A stretch of DNA of 5,270 nt from an uncultured Bacteroidota bacterium (GTDB lineage: Bacteria > Bacteroidota > Bacteroidia > B-17B0 > Aurantibacillaceae), in assembly GCA_903923915.1 (NCBI GenBank), contig CAIXZI010000480.1:1-5270 (forward strand), read 5' to 3'. Positions 1 through 5,270 of this stretch are shown here, piece after piece (position 1 is the stretch's first letter; the number at the start of each line of letters is the position of its first letter). The notes under the pieces were generated by a model. That model was not told the origin of the DNA, made no database searches, and saw nothing but the letters and a program-made list of their open reading frames with translations. The position numbers were made by a program, and so were the translations under genes.

Positions 1-1
1 C

Positions 2-490
2 AAACCCGATGTACTTTATCAATTTGGTATTTTAGGTTCTTTATTTGCAGAACACGTTTATAAAATAAAAAACCCAAGGGTTGCCCTTTTAAATATTGGC
101 GAAGAAGCCGAAAAAGGAAATTTAGTCTCGCGTGCAGCTTACGATTTAATGAAAGATTCTAAAGACTTTAATTTTACCGGCAATGTTGAGGGGCGTGATT
201 TATTTAATGATAAGGCTGATGTGGTAGTTTGCGAAGGCTTTACAGGCAATGTGGTTTTAAAAAACTCAGAATCTTTTTACGTAATGCTTAAAAAGAAAGG
301 TAAATCGGATGAATTTTTTGATCGATTTAATTATGAGATTTACGGAGGCACTCCTATTTTAGGAATCAACTCTACTGTAATTATTTGTCACGGTATATCA
401 TCTCCATTGGCCATAAAAAACAGTTTAATTTTAGCAAAAGAAACCTCAGATGCAAACCTGCCTGAGAAAATAAAACAAGCATTTATTTAA
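2..490 (+). CDS. plsX: Phosphate acyltransferase PlsX, C-terminal part (5' end outside window)
   Basis: PlsX converts acyl-ACP and phosphate to acyl-phosphate, the acyl donor for the glycerol-3-phosphate acyltransferase PlsY at the start of phospholipid synthesis. It is a soluble, membrane-associated enzyme. The frame is open from the left edge, and 162 residues remain, about half of the usual 310-340. Family blocks seen are NIGEEAEKGN (near residues 33-42 of the fragment), then NFTGNVEGRDLF and the DVVVCEGFTGNVVLK segment, and near the end ILGINSTVIICHGISS followed by an AIKNSL helix. The internal ATG at 149 is not the start, because clear PlsX sequence lies upstream of it in the same frame. 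The stop is 2 bases before the fabH ATG, so the two genes are co-transcribed and probably translationally coupled. The gene is cut by the window and shows no sign of damage. Identity rests on recognised motifs. Confidence 0.95.
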   Translation, partial: KPDVLYQFGILGSLFAEHVYKIKNPRVALLNIGEEAEKGNLVSRAAYDLMKDSKDFNFTGNVEGRDLFNDKADVVVCEGFTGNVVLKNSESFYVMLKKKGKSDEFFDRFNYEIYGGTPILGINSTVIICHGISSPLAIKNSLILAKETSDANLPEKIKQAFI

Positions 491-492
491 CC

Positions 493-1476
493 ATGATAAG
501 AGCCGCCATAACAGCTGTTGCGGGCTACGTACCCGATTATATTTTAAGCAATAAAGAGCTTGAAAAAATGGTTGACACTACAGATGAGTGGATTATGAGC
601 CGTACCGGCATTAAAGAACGCCATATTTTAAAAGAGCCTGGCAAAGCCACATCTGATATGGCTGCTGCTGCGGTTTTAGAATTATGTAAAAAAAGAGGCA
701 TCTCGCCAAAAGAAATAGATTTACTTATTTGTGCTACGGTTACACCCGATATGGTTTTTCCGGCAACAGCCAATATTATTTGCGATAAAATTGGCGCTAC
801 CGAAGCCTGGAGTTATGACATTGGTGCGGCTTGCAGCGGTTTTTTATACAGCTTGGTTACAGGTGCGCAATTCATTCAAAACGGTACGTATAAAAAAGTA
901 GTAATTGTTGGAGCTGATAAAATGAGCTCTATTTTAGATTACGAAGATCGTTCTACCTGTGTAATTTTTGGCGATGGTGCAGGAACTGTTTTGTTAGAAC
1001 CAACTACTGAAGAAGTGGGCATACAAGATTTTATTTTAAAAACCAATGGTGCCGGTCGCCAGCATTTACAAATGAAAGCCGGTGGCTCGCTAATGCCGGC
1101 TTCGCATGAAACGGTAGATAAAAAATTGCATTACGTTTATCAGGAAGGGCAAGCTGTATTTAAACATGCTGTTTACAATATGGCCGAAGTATCTGTTGAT
1201 ATAATGAAGCGTAACAATTTAAAATCAGAAGATATTAATTATTTGGTTTCGCATCAGGCTAACAAACGTATTATTGATGCTACCGCAGAGCGTATGGGAC
1301 TTGGCTCTGAAAAGGTCTTAATGAATATTGAACGCTACGGAAACACAACTGCAGGCACCATACCACTTTTATTATGGGATTACGAAAAGCAATTTAAAAA
1401 AGGAGACAGCCTTATTCTTTCTGCTTTTGGAGGAGGATTTACCTGGGGCGCAATTTGGGTAAAATGGGCTTATTAA
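493..1476 (+). CDS. fabH: Beta-ketoacyl-ACP synthase III (FabH)
   Basis: FabH condenses an acyl-CoA primer with malonyl-ACP to give a beta-ketoacyl-ACP, which starts each round of type II fatty-acid synthesis in the cytoplasm. The protein has 327 residues, a normal length. The full Cys-His-Asn triad is visible: Cys114 in DIGAACSGFLYSL, His254 in YLVSHQANKRI and Asn284 in ERYGNTTAGTIPLL. The conserved N-terminal block TTDEWIMSRTGIKERHI (residues 29-45) and the C-terminal GGGFTWGAIWVKW are also present. The start at 493 gives the normal thiolase-fold N-terminus (MIRAAITAVAGYVPDY) and lies 2 bases after the plsX stop, with no separate ribosome-binding sequence. Primer choice (acetyl-CoA or branched acyl-CoA) cannot be read reliably from the sequence. 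Many Bacteroidota make branched-chain fatty acids, so a branched primer is possible. No missing residue or frameshift is seen. Confidence 0.97.
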   Translation: MIRAAITAVAGYVPDYILSNKELEKMVDTTDEWIMSRTGIKERHILKEPGKATSDMAAAAVLELCKKRGISPKEIDLLICATVTPDMVFPATANIICDKIGATEAWSYDIGAACSGFLYSLVTGAQFIQNGTYKKVVIVGADKMSSILDYEDRSTCVIFGDGAGTVLLEPTTEEVGIQDFILKTNGAGRQHLQMKAGGSLMPASHETVDKKLHYVYQEGQAVFKHAVYNMAEVSVDIMKRNNLKSEDINYLVSHQANKRIIDATAERMGLGSEKVLMNIERYGNTTAGTIPLLLWDYEKQFKKGDSLILSAFGGGFTWGAIWVKWAY

Positions 1477-1482
1477 ATAAAG

Positions 1483-1534
1483 ACACACAACAAAACACAA
1501 ATACATCATCAACTAACATAAAAACAATAACTAT
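1483..1534 (+). promoter_or_regulatory. G-free 5' leader and start region of accB
   Basis: From 1483 to the first two bases of the accB ATG there is no G at all, and the tract is mostly A and C with a few T. Such a tract cannot form G-C or G-U pairs within itself and should stay single-stranded. No Shine-Dalgarno sequence is present. Bacteroidota commonly start translation at A-rich unstructured sites instead of using Shine-Dalgarno pairing, so this leader probably acts as the ribosome landing site for accB. The functional role is inferred. Confidence 0.45.
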
Positions 1535-2048
1535 GAAACTAACCGAAATCCAAGATTTAATAAAATTTGTAGCTAAATCGGGTGTAAGCGAAGTAGAGCT
1601 TGAAACCAAAGAAGTTAAGATTGTAATAAAAACTCCGGCAGGCAAAAAAAACGAAGCACAGGTAATTTACCAGCAAGCGCCTCAACAATACATGCAGGCT
1701 CCACAACAAAATTATCAGCAAGCGCCTCAACAACAAACTGCACCGGCTGCTGAATCAAGTACACCGGCAGCTGTCGCTCCAGTTGCAAGTAATGACGATG
1801 CGAAATATGTAACTATTAAATCGCCTATGATTGGTACTTTCTACCGTTCTGCGGGTCCTGATAAGCCTTTATTTGTAAACGTAGGCGATGAAATTGGTGC
1901 AGGTAAAGTGGTTTGTATTATTGAAGCCATGAAATTGTTTAACGAAATTGAAAGTGATATTAAAGGTAAAATTGTAAAAGTGCTGGTAAACGATGCTACC
2001 CCGGTAGAATACGATCAACCACTTTTCTTAGTAGATCCAACAGCTTAA
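1533..2048 (+). CDS. accB: Biotin carboxyl carrier protein of acetyl-CoA carboxylase (AccB)
   Basis: AccB carries the biotin that moves CO2 from biotin carboxylase (AccC) to the carboxyltransferase (AccA/AccD, not in this window) when malonyl-CoA is made. With the start at 1533 it has 171 residues. Residues 1-35 form the conserved N-terminal helix region (MKLTEIQDLIKFVAKSGVSE). Residues 45-88 are a flexible linker rich in Gln, Pro and Ala. Residues 91-169 are the biotinyl domain, with a thumb-like SPMIGTFYRSAGPD segment and the biotinylation motif EAMKLFNEIE, where Lys134 is the modified residue. The thumb points to acetyl-CoA carboxylase rather than a propionyl-CoA or pyruvate enzyme. An in-frame ATG at 1455 would add 26 Asn/Thr-rich residues and overlap fabH; it is rejected because family homology begins at MKLTEI. 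accC lies 117 bases downstream. Confidence 0.96.
   Translation: MKLTEIQDLIKFVAKSGVSEVELETKEVKIVIKTPAGKKNEAQVIYQQAPQQYMQAPQQNYQQAPQQQTAPAAESSTPAAVAPVASNDDAKYVTIKSPMIGTFYRSAGPDKPLFVNVGDEIGAGKVVCIIEAMKLFNEIESDIKGKIVKVLVNDATPVEYDQPLFLVDPTA
1668..1733 (+). repeat. Three-copy YQQAPQQ coding repeat in the AccB linker
   Basis: Three 21-base units encode YQQAPQQ (1668-1688), YMQAPQQ (1689-1709) and YQQAPQQ (1713-1733), with one Asn codon before the third. The first and third units share an identical 18-base stretch, cagcaagcgcctcaacaa (1671-1688 and 1716-1733). The middle unit uses different synonymous codons. This is the disordered linker between the N-terminal region and the biotinyl domain. It looks like local duplication in a segment where length can vary freely. 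Confidence 0.8.
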
Positions 2049-2050
2049 AT

Positions 2051-2157
2051 AATTTAAAGTTTAAAATTCAAGATTAAAAATTCAAAGGGTATGATATACT
2101 TTGAACTTTCATCTTGAGTTTTTTCAATTTTGAATCTTAAATTTTCAATCTTTAATT
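2051..2157. repeat. Nested AT-rich inverted repeats filling the accB-accC gap
   Basis: The gap holds three related copies of one motif. Copy A (2063-2087) reads forward; copies B (2099-2122) and C (2123-2145) read in reverse. A against the complement of B matches at 21 of 24 aligned positions with one gap and leaves an 11-base loop. A against the complement of C matches at 20 of 23, and TTAAAG at 2054-2059 also matches its complement at 2150-2155. RNA could therefore fold as A:B or A:C, but not both. No long GC stem followed by a T-run is seen, so it is not a standard terminator. It is most likely an intergenic repeat of the Bacteroidota type. Any effect on accC expression is inferred. Confidence 0.7.
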
Positions 2158-2165
2158 AATAAGGA

Positions 2166-3512
2166 ATGTTTAAAAAAATATTAATAGCTAATCGCGGAGA
2201 AATTGCATTACGTGTTATACGTACCTGCAAAGAAATGGGTATAAAAACAGTTGCCGTTTACTCTACTGCTGATAAAGAATCGTTACACGTAAAATTTGCC
2301 GATGAGGCTGTCTGTATTGGTCCTCCACCAAGCAAAGAAAGTTATTTAAATATGGCTAGCATTATTGCTGCTGCCGAAATTACTAATGCAGATGCCATCC
2401 ATCCGGGTTATGGCTTCCTATCTGAGAACGCAAAATTTTCCGAAATCTGTCGTCAAAATAAAATAAAATTTATTGGCGCATCTCCCGAAATGATTAACTC
2501 AATGGGTGATAAAAGTAATGCCAAAGCAACCATGATAAAAAATGGTGTGCCTTGCGTACCGGGCTCAGAGGGACTTTTAGAAAGTGCTGCACAAGGAATT
2601 GAACTGGCAAAAGATATTGTATATCCTGTCATCATAAAAGCTACTGCTGGTGGTGGTGGTAAAGGTATGCGCATCATTTGGAAAGAAGAAGATTTTCAGG
2701 CGGCTTGGGATAGCGCTACAACAGAGGCTGCTGCTGCTTTTGGCAATGGAGCCATGTACATGGAAAAATATATTGAAGAGCCTCGCCACATAGAAATTCA
2801 AATTGTTGGAGACCAGTATGGCAAGGCTTGTCATTTAAGTGAGCGTGATTGTTCTATTCAGCGTCGCCATCAAAAATTAATGGAAGAAACTCCTTCTCCA
2901 TTTATGACACCTGAATTGCGTGATGCAATGGGCGATGCTGCTGTGAAAGCTGCGCTTTCGATTGGTTACGAAGGTGTTGGTACTATTGAGTTTTTGGTTG
3001 ACAAGCATCGCAATTTTTATTTCATGGAAATGAATACGCGCATACAAGTTGAGCATCCTATTACAGAAGAAGTTATTGATTACGATTTAATACGCGAACA
3101 AATCTTAGTAGCTGCAGGCGTTCCTATTTCTGGTAAAAATTACTACCCGCAATTACACGCTATCGAGTGCCGTATTAATGCGGAAGATCCTTTCAGAAAC
3201 TTTGCGCCATCTCCGGGTAAAATTACTACCCTGCATACACCCGGCGGACACGGAGTGCGTGTAGATAGCCATGTTTACAGCGGTTATACTATTCCTCCAA
3301 ACTACGATAGTATGGTTGGAAAATTAATTACCGTAGCACAAACACGCGAAGAAGCTATTGCAAAAATGCAACGCGCGTTAAGTGAGTATGTTATTGAAGG
3401 CGTAAAAACCACCATACCATTCCATTTAAAATTAATGCAAAACGAAGATTTCAGAAAAGGAAATTATACTACTAAGTTTTTAGAAACCTGGGATTTTAAA
3501 GAAGAAAAATAA
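2166..3512 (+). CDS. accC: Biotin carboxylase subunit of acetyl-CoA carboxylase (AccC)
   Basis: AccC uses ATP and bicarbonate to carboxylate the biotin on AccB, the first half-reaction of acetyl-CoA carboxylase in the cytoplasm. At 448 residues it is close to the 449 of the E. coli enzyme. The N-terminal domain starts [19 protein letters not shown] and includes [10 protein letters not shown] (79-88). The ATP-grasp domain shows Lys116, Lys158, the glycine-rich loop AGGGGKGM (161-168) and His208. Metal- and biotin-site residues are Glu275, Glu288, Asn290, Arg292 and Glu296 in [11 protein letters not shown], and the [15 protein letters not shown] block (227-241) is intact. The C-terminal domain holds ECRINAEDP (334-342). 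The start at 2166 gives the standard N-terminus. An AAGGA touches the ATG directly and is too close to act as a Shine-Dalgarno site. The protein stops at the biotin carboxylase domain and has no fused carrier domain, matching a separate accB upstream. Confidence 0.97.
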   Translation: MFKKILIANRGEIALRVIRTCKEMGIKTVAVYSTADKESLHVKFADEAVCIGPPPSKESYLNMASIIAAAEITNADAIHPGYGFLSENAKFSEICRQNKIKFIGASPEMINSMGDKSNAKATMIKNGVPCVPGSEGLLESAAQGIELAKDIVYPVIIKATAGGGGKGMRIIWKEEDFQAAWDSATTEAAAAFGNGAMYMEKYIEEPRHIEIQIVGDQYGKACHLSERDCSIQRRHQKLMEETPSPFMTPELRDAMGDAAVKAALSIGYEGVGTIEFLVDKHRNFYFMEMNTRIQVEHPITEEVIDYDLIREQILVAAGVPISGKNYYPQLHAIECRINAEDPFRNFAPSPGKITTLHTPGGHGVRVDSHVYSGYTIPPNYDSMVGKLITVAQTREEAIAKMQRALSEYVIEGVKTTIPFHLKLMQNEDFRKGNYTTKFLETWDFKEEK

Positions 3513-3522
3513 ATTTTAATAA

Positions 3523-3873
3523 ATGAAAAAATTCTTTTTTTTAAGTAGTGTTGTTGTTTTATTAATTGCATGTAGTCCTAAAGGTGGTAAAACAACGGCA
3601 ACAACTACTCCGGCTGTTAATCCAATGGAGGCGCAATTAGCTGCCGCCAAAACAAAATATCCGGATGCAACCACCGATCAACTAAAAAAAGGAACGATTG
3701 TTTATTATGGAGAAGCTTGTACTAGATGTCATGGTGCAAAAGAGATTACCAATTTTAGTGCAGAAGAACTTCCGGGTATTATAGATAATATGGCTCGTAA
3801 AGCAAAAATTTCTGTTGAAGAAAAAGATGCGGTGCTGAAATATGTAATGGGAGTTAGATTAGCATCTAAGTAA
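3523..3873 (+). CDS. Small monohaem c-type cytochrome lipoprotein
   Basis: This is a 116-residue exported protein, probably an electron carrier or redox-partner subunit. Residues 1-16 are a lipoprotein signal peptide (two Lys, then a hydrophobic run) ending in the lipobox LIAC, with Cys17 as the lipid-anchored residue. A Thr/Ala/Pro-rich tether follows (about 20-45). One haem site, CTRCH, lies at residues 66-70 (Cys66, Cys69, His70). Met90 in DNMARKAKIS is the likely second haem ligand, with Met109 as the alternative; the segment after it (KDAVLKYVMG) resembles the C-terminal helix of small class I cytochromes c. No acidic cluster follows Cys17, so a periplasm-facing anchor is more likely than surface display. 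It starts 10 bases after accC, so transcription from the lipid operon is plausible although no functional link is known. The partner oxidoreductase is not visible. Confidence 0.88.
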   Translation: MKKFFFLSSVVVLLIACSPKGGKTTATTTPAVNPMEAQLAAAKTKYPDATTDQLKKGTIVYYGEACTRCHGAKEITNFSAEELPGIIDNMARKAKISVEEKDAVLKYVMGVRLASK

Positions 3874-3903
3874 AATTTTCCATAGAAAAAATATTTTATT
3901 TCA

Positions 3904-3925
3904 GAGCGAAAGCTCATCCTGAGCT
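3904..3925. other. Two overlapping small hairpins beside the intergenic repeat
   Basis: GAGC-GAAA-GCTC (3904-3915) is a 4-bp stem closed by a GAAA loop of the stable GNRA class on the + strand. It competes with AGCTC-ATCCT-GAGCT (3911-3925), a 5-bp stem that uses part of the left repeat arm. Both are short and could be chance. Confidence 0.35.
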
Positions 3926-3976
3926 TGTCGAAGGAAATGGGCAGGTAACACAATGTTTCGACAGGCTCAACATGAC
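3914..3976. repeat. Interspersed palindromic repeat (CTGAGCTTGTCGAAGG type) between convergent genes
   Basis: The left arm (3914-3934, core CTGAGCTTGTCGAAGG) and the right arm (3955-3975, core TTTCGACAGGCTCAACAT) are imperfect inverted copies, matching at 16 of 21 positions, with two of the mismatches able to form G-U pairs. The loop is 20 bases (3935-3954). I recognise the core from its frequent presence in intergenic DNA of many Bacteroidota, where wrong-frame translation gives peptides such as SFDKLRM. It lies between the stops of the cytochrome gene and the opposing acyltransferase gene, a usual place for such elements, and may act as a shared transcription end or mRNA stabiliser. Read on the minus strand, a T-rich tract (3886-3897) follows the hairpin. 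Confidence 0.8.
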
Positions 3977-4002
3977 TACCATTAATTAAAATTTATATCT
4001 CC

Positions 4003-5115
4003 CTACTTCTTAGCCTTTAAATACGGAAAATATTTTTTAAAATTATTGATAGGGTTTTCCATCAACTTCCAAGATATATGTGCCATTACAAAGCTTACTA
4101 AATAAAAGATAACGCAAGCCGTATATTTATTACTTACACCCAAGCCTAATTTAGGAGATAAGTAACTCCAAAAAAAGCCTGGTACAAATAAATGAAACAC
4201 GTATAAACCGTAAGAAATTTTACCCGAGTAAACTACAAAATCGTTTTCGAGAATATATTTTGCAATGCCTTTAAATTTATTTTGCGAGGCATAATTTATA
4301 ATGATGGCCGACATTAAAGCAAAAAGAACATTGTCAATAGTTTCATGCAACCAATTTAGTTTATAAAAAAAGCCAATGTAATGGATAGAAAAATAAACAA
4401 GTATACTTGTATAAACCCAACTAAATGAAGAGAAATAGGTTGTTATATCTTTACGGTAAATATTCCAGTAAGAAATTAAAGCACCAATACCTAAAGCATG
4501 CATACAGCTTAATGTAAAGTAGGAGTTAGCCATCCACTTATCAGGAAAATAAATAAACAGATAAATTTTTGTAAGAATAGAAAGGCTAATCAAGCCAATA
4601 ATAATTTTTTCGCTGTGCTTCGTTGGGATTAAAATGATGAGCCATGGCCAAAATAAATAAAACTGTTCTTCAACTGCAAGCGACCAAAAATGATTAAAAT
4701 CTCCAATAAAAGTATTATGGATAGATTCATAAATATTTGATGTAAAGGTTACCAACCAAGGAAAAACTTGTCGAGTATTTTGGTAGGAAATAAAATACAA
4801 AAAAAGAATGGTGGCAAAATAAAGCGGAAAAATTCTAAGCACCCTACGCGCATAAAATGATTTTAATAGCGTTGATTTTGGGATAGAAATTTCTACCGAT
4901 TTTATTTTATTTTTTAATAAAATATCGGTGATTAAAAAACCGCTAAGTACAAAAAACAAGGTAACTCCATTTCCAAAGGGAAATCCGTTTATAAAGGGTC
5001 GATTAATTTGCCACTGCAGCCAATGCCCTATCATAACAGATAGTATGGCAAAAAAACGGAGTCCGTCTAATTGAATGATATAAGAATTATCGTTCTGTTT
5101 TTTTACTTCATCCAT
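4003..5115 (-). CDS. Membrane acyltransferase, acyltransferase-3 (OafA/YrhL-like) family
   Basis: Proteins of this family transfer acetyl or other acyl groups across the inner membrane onto surface glycans, peptidoglycan or exported small molecules. The protein has 370 residues, normal for a stand-alone acyltransferase-3 domain. Motifs in order are LDGLRFFAILSVMIGHW (16-32, with likely catalytic His31), FFVLSGFLIT (54-63), ARRVLRIFPLYF (89-100), FWSLAVEEQFYLFWPW (143-158), and near the end GKISYGLYVFHL (298-309) and LMENPINNF (351-359). About ten hydrophobic segments can be counted between residues 18 and 349. No extra SGNH domain is attached. The start at 5115 puts the first motif at residue 16, as expected, and lies one base after the stop of the preceding gene, so coupling is likely. 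The substrate cannot be told. Sampled stretches are about 25% GC, below fabH, partly because of the Phe/Ile/Lys-rich membrane composition. Confidence 0.92.
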   Translation of the reverse strand: MDEVKKQNDNSYIIQLDGLRFFAILSVMIGHWLQWQINRPFINGFPFGNGVTLFFVLSGFLITDILLKNKIKSVEISIPKSTLLKSFYARRVLRIFPLYFATILFLYFISYQNTRQVFPWLVTFTSNIYESIHNTFIGDFNHFWSLAVEEQFYLFWPWLIILIPTKHSEKIIIGLISLSILTKIYLFIYFPDKWMANSYFTLSCMHALGIGALISYWNIYRKDITTYFSSFSWVYTSILVYFSIHYIGFFYKLNWLHETIDNVLFALMSAIIINYASQNKFKGIAKYILENDFVVYSGKISYGLYVFHLFVPGFFWSYLSPKLGLGVSNKYTACVIFYLVSFVMAHISWKLMENPINNFKKYFPYLKAKK

Positions 5116-5116
5116 A

Positions 5117-5270
5117 TTACTGGTTGCCTAATTGTAATGGGAATAATTTTATAACACCTACATCGTAAGTTGGAACTCCATTTTCGTTAGTAAGTTTAAC
5201 TTTATCCCAATCATATTCTTGACGAGTACAAGTCATTTCTGTTGCAGAAGTAATAGAGTGATATAATTTA
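5117..5270 (-). CDS. Unidentified protein, C-terminal 50 residues (5' end outside window)
   Basis: On the minus strand a frame stays open from the right edge for 50 codons and ends in TAA at 5119-5117. The fragment contains QEYDWDKVKLTNENGVPTYD and ends VIKLFPLQLGNQ. Support for real coding is the length of open frame in AT-rich DNA, a balanced amino-acid mix with Trp, Asp and Gly, and the tight junction with the acyltransferase ATG (stop, one T, then ATG). No membrane segment or catalytic motif is visible in this end. I do not recognise the family. The charged and aromatic tail could belong to an enzyme domain or to the soluble end of a membrane protein. Its position suggests it works in the same pathway as the acyltransferase, perhaps surface glycan assembly, which is inference only. 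Confidence 0.7.
   Translation of the reverse strand, partial: KLYHSITSATEMTCTRQEYDWDKVKLTNENGVPTYDVGVIKLFPLQLGNQ

Noticed and set aside
537..773. Minus-strand open frame inside fabH
   Set aside because: It lies wholly inside a strongly conserved gene and shows no family motif or start signal, so it is a shadow frame.
1455..1532. Longer accB start at 1455, adding 26 residues
   Set aside because: The extension overlaps the end of fabH, is Asn/Thr-rich with no similarity to AccB, and would be translated from the G-free leader. AccB homology starts at the ATG at 1533.
1439..1645. Minus-strand open frame over the fabH-accB junction
   Set aside because: It is antisense to two conserved genes and its hydrophobic Val/Ser-rich translation follows from the complementary codons.
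2094..2103. Possible Bacteroidota -7 promoter element (TATACTTTG) upstream of accC
   Set aside because: Spacing within the element is off by one from TAnnTTTG, no matching -33 TTTG is seen, and the bases belong to the repeat, so chance is as likely.
2453..2834. Two minus-strand open frames inside accC
   Set aside because: Both are shadows of the biotin carboxylase coding sequence, overlap each other and carry no recognisable domain.
3872..3897. AAAATTTT and AAAATATTTT palindromes after the cytochrome stop
   Set aside because: Short pure A/T palindromes are expected often at this base composition and would make weak stems. They may add a T-rich tract on the minus strand but do not support a separate feature.
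3729..3953. Minus-strand open frame of 74 codons across the cytochrome gene and the intergenic repeat
   Set aside because: It is antisense to a clear cytochrome gene, and its N-terminus (SFDKLRMS) is the well-known wrong-frame translation of the interspersed repeat.

Overview
The window looks like chromosomal DNA of a Bacteroidota (Bacteroidetes) bacterium. The evidence is an AT-rich sequence, A-rich start regions with no usable Shine-Dalgarno sequences, the gene order plsX-fabH-accB-accC, and an interspersed repeat with the core CTGAGCTTGTCGAAGG that is familiar from intergenic DNA of this phylum. Genus cannot be told from the sequence. This is mostly ordinary core metabolism. I found no phage, insertion sequence, CRISPR array, tRNA or rRNA, and no convincing new system. 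The most interesting signals are in the non-coding gaps.

Positions 2-3873 (+ strand) are a fatty-acid and phospholipid synthesis operon. It holds the C-terminal half of plsX (acyl-phosphate synthesis for phospholipids), then fabH (first condensation of fatty-acid synthesis) only 2 bases later, then accB (biotin carrier) and accC (biotin carboxylase). AccC charges the biotin on AccB with CO2. A carboxyltransferase, not in this window, makes malonyl-CoA from it. FabH uses the derived malonyl-ACP, and PlsX draws off finished acyl chains. accB is preceded by a 52-base leader with no G. The accB-accC gap is filled by three related copies of an AT-rich repeat that form two alternative hairpins. A small c-type cytochrome lipoprotein starts 10 bases after accC and may be read through from the operon.

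Positions 3874-4002 are a 129-base gap between convergent genes. It holds a repeat hairpin that probably marks the end of both transcription units.

Positions 4003-5270 (- strand) hold a membrane acyltransferase of the OafA/acyltransferase-3 type. Immediately before it in transcription order is the C-terminal end of an unidentified gene that runs off the right edge. One base separates its stop from the acyltransferase ATG, so the two form an operon, probably for modifying a surface glycan or another exported molecule.
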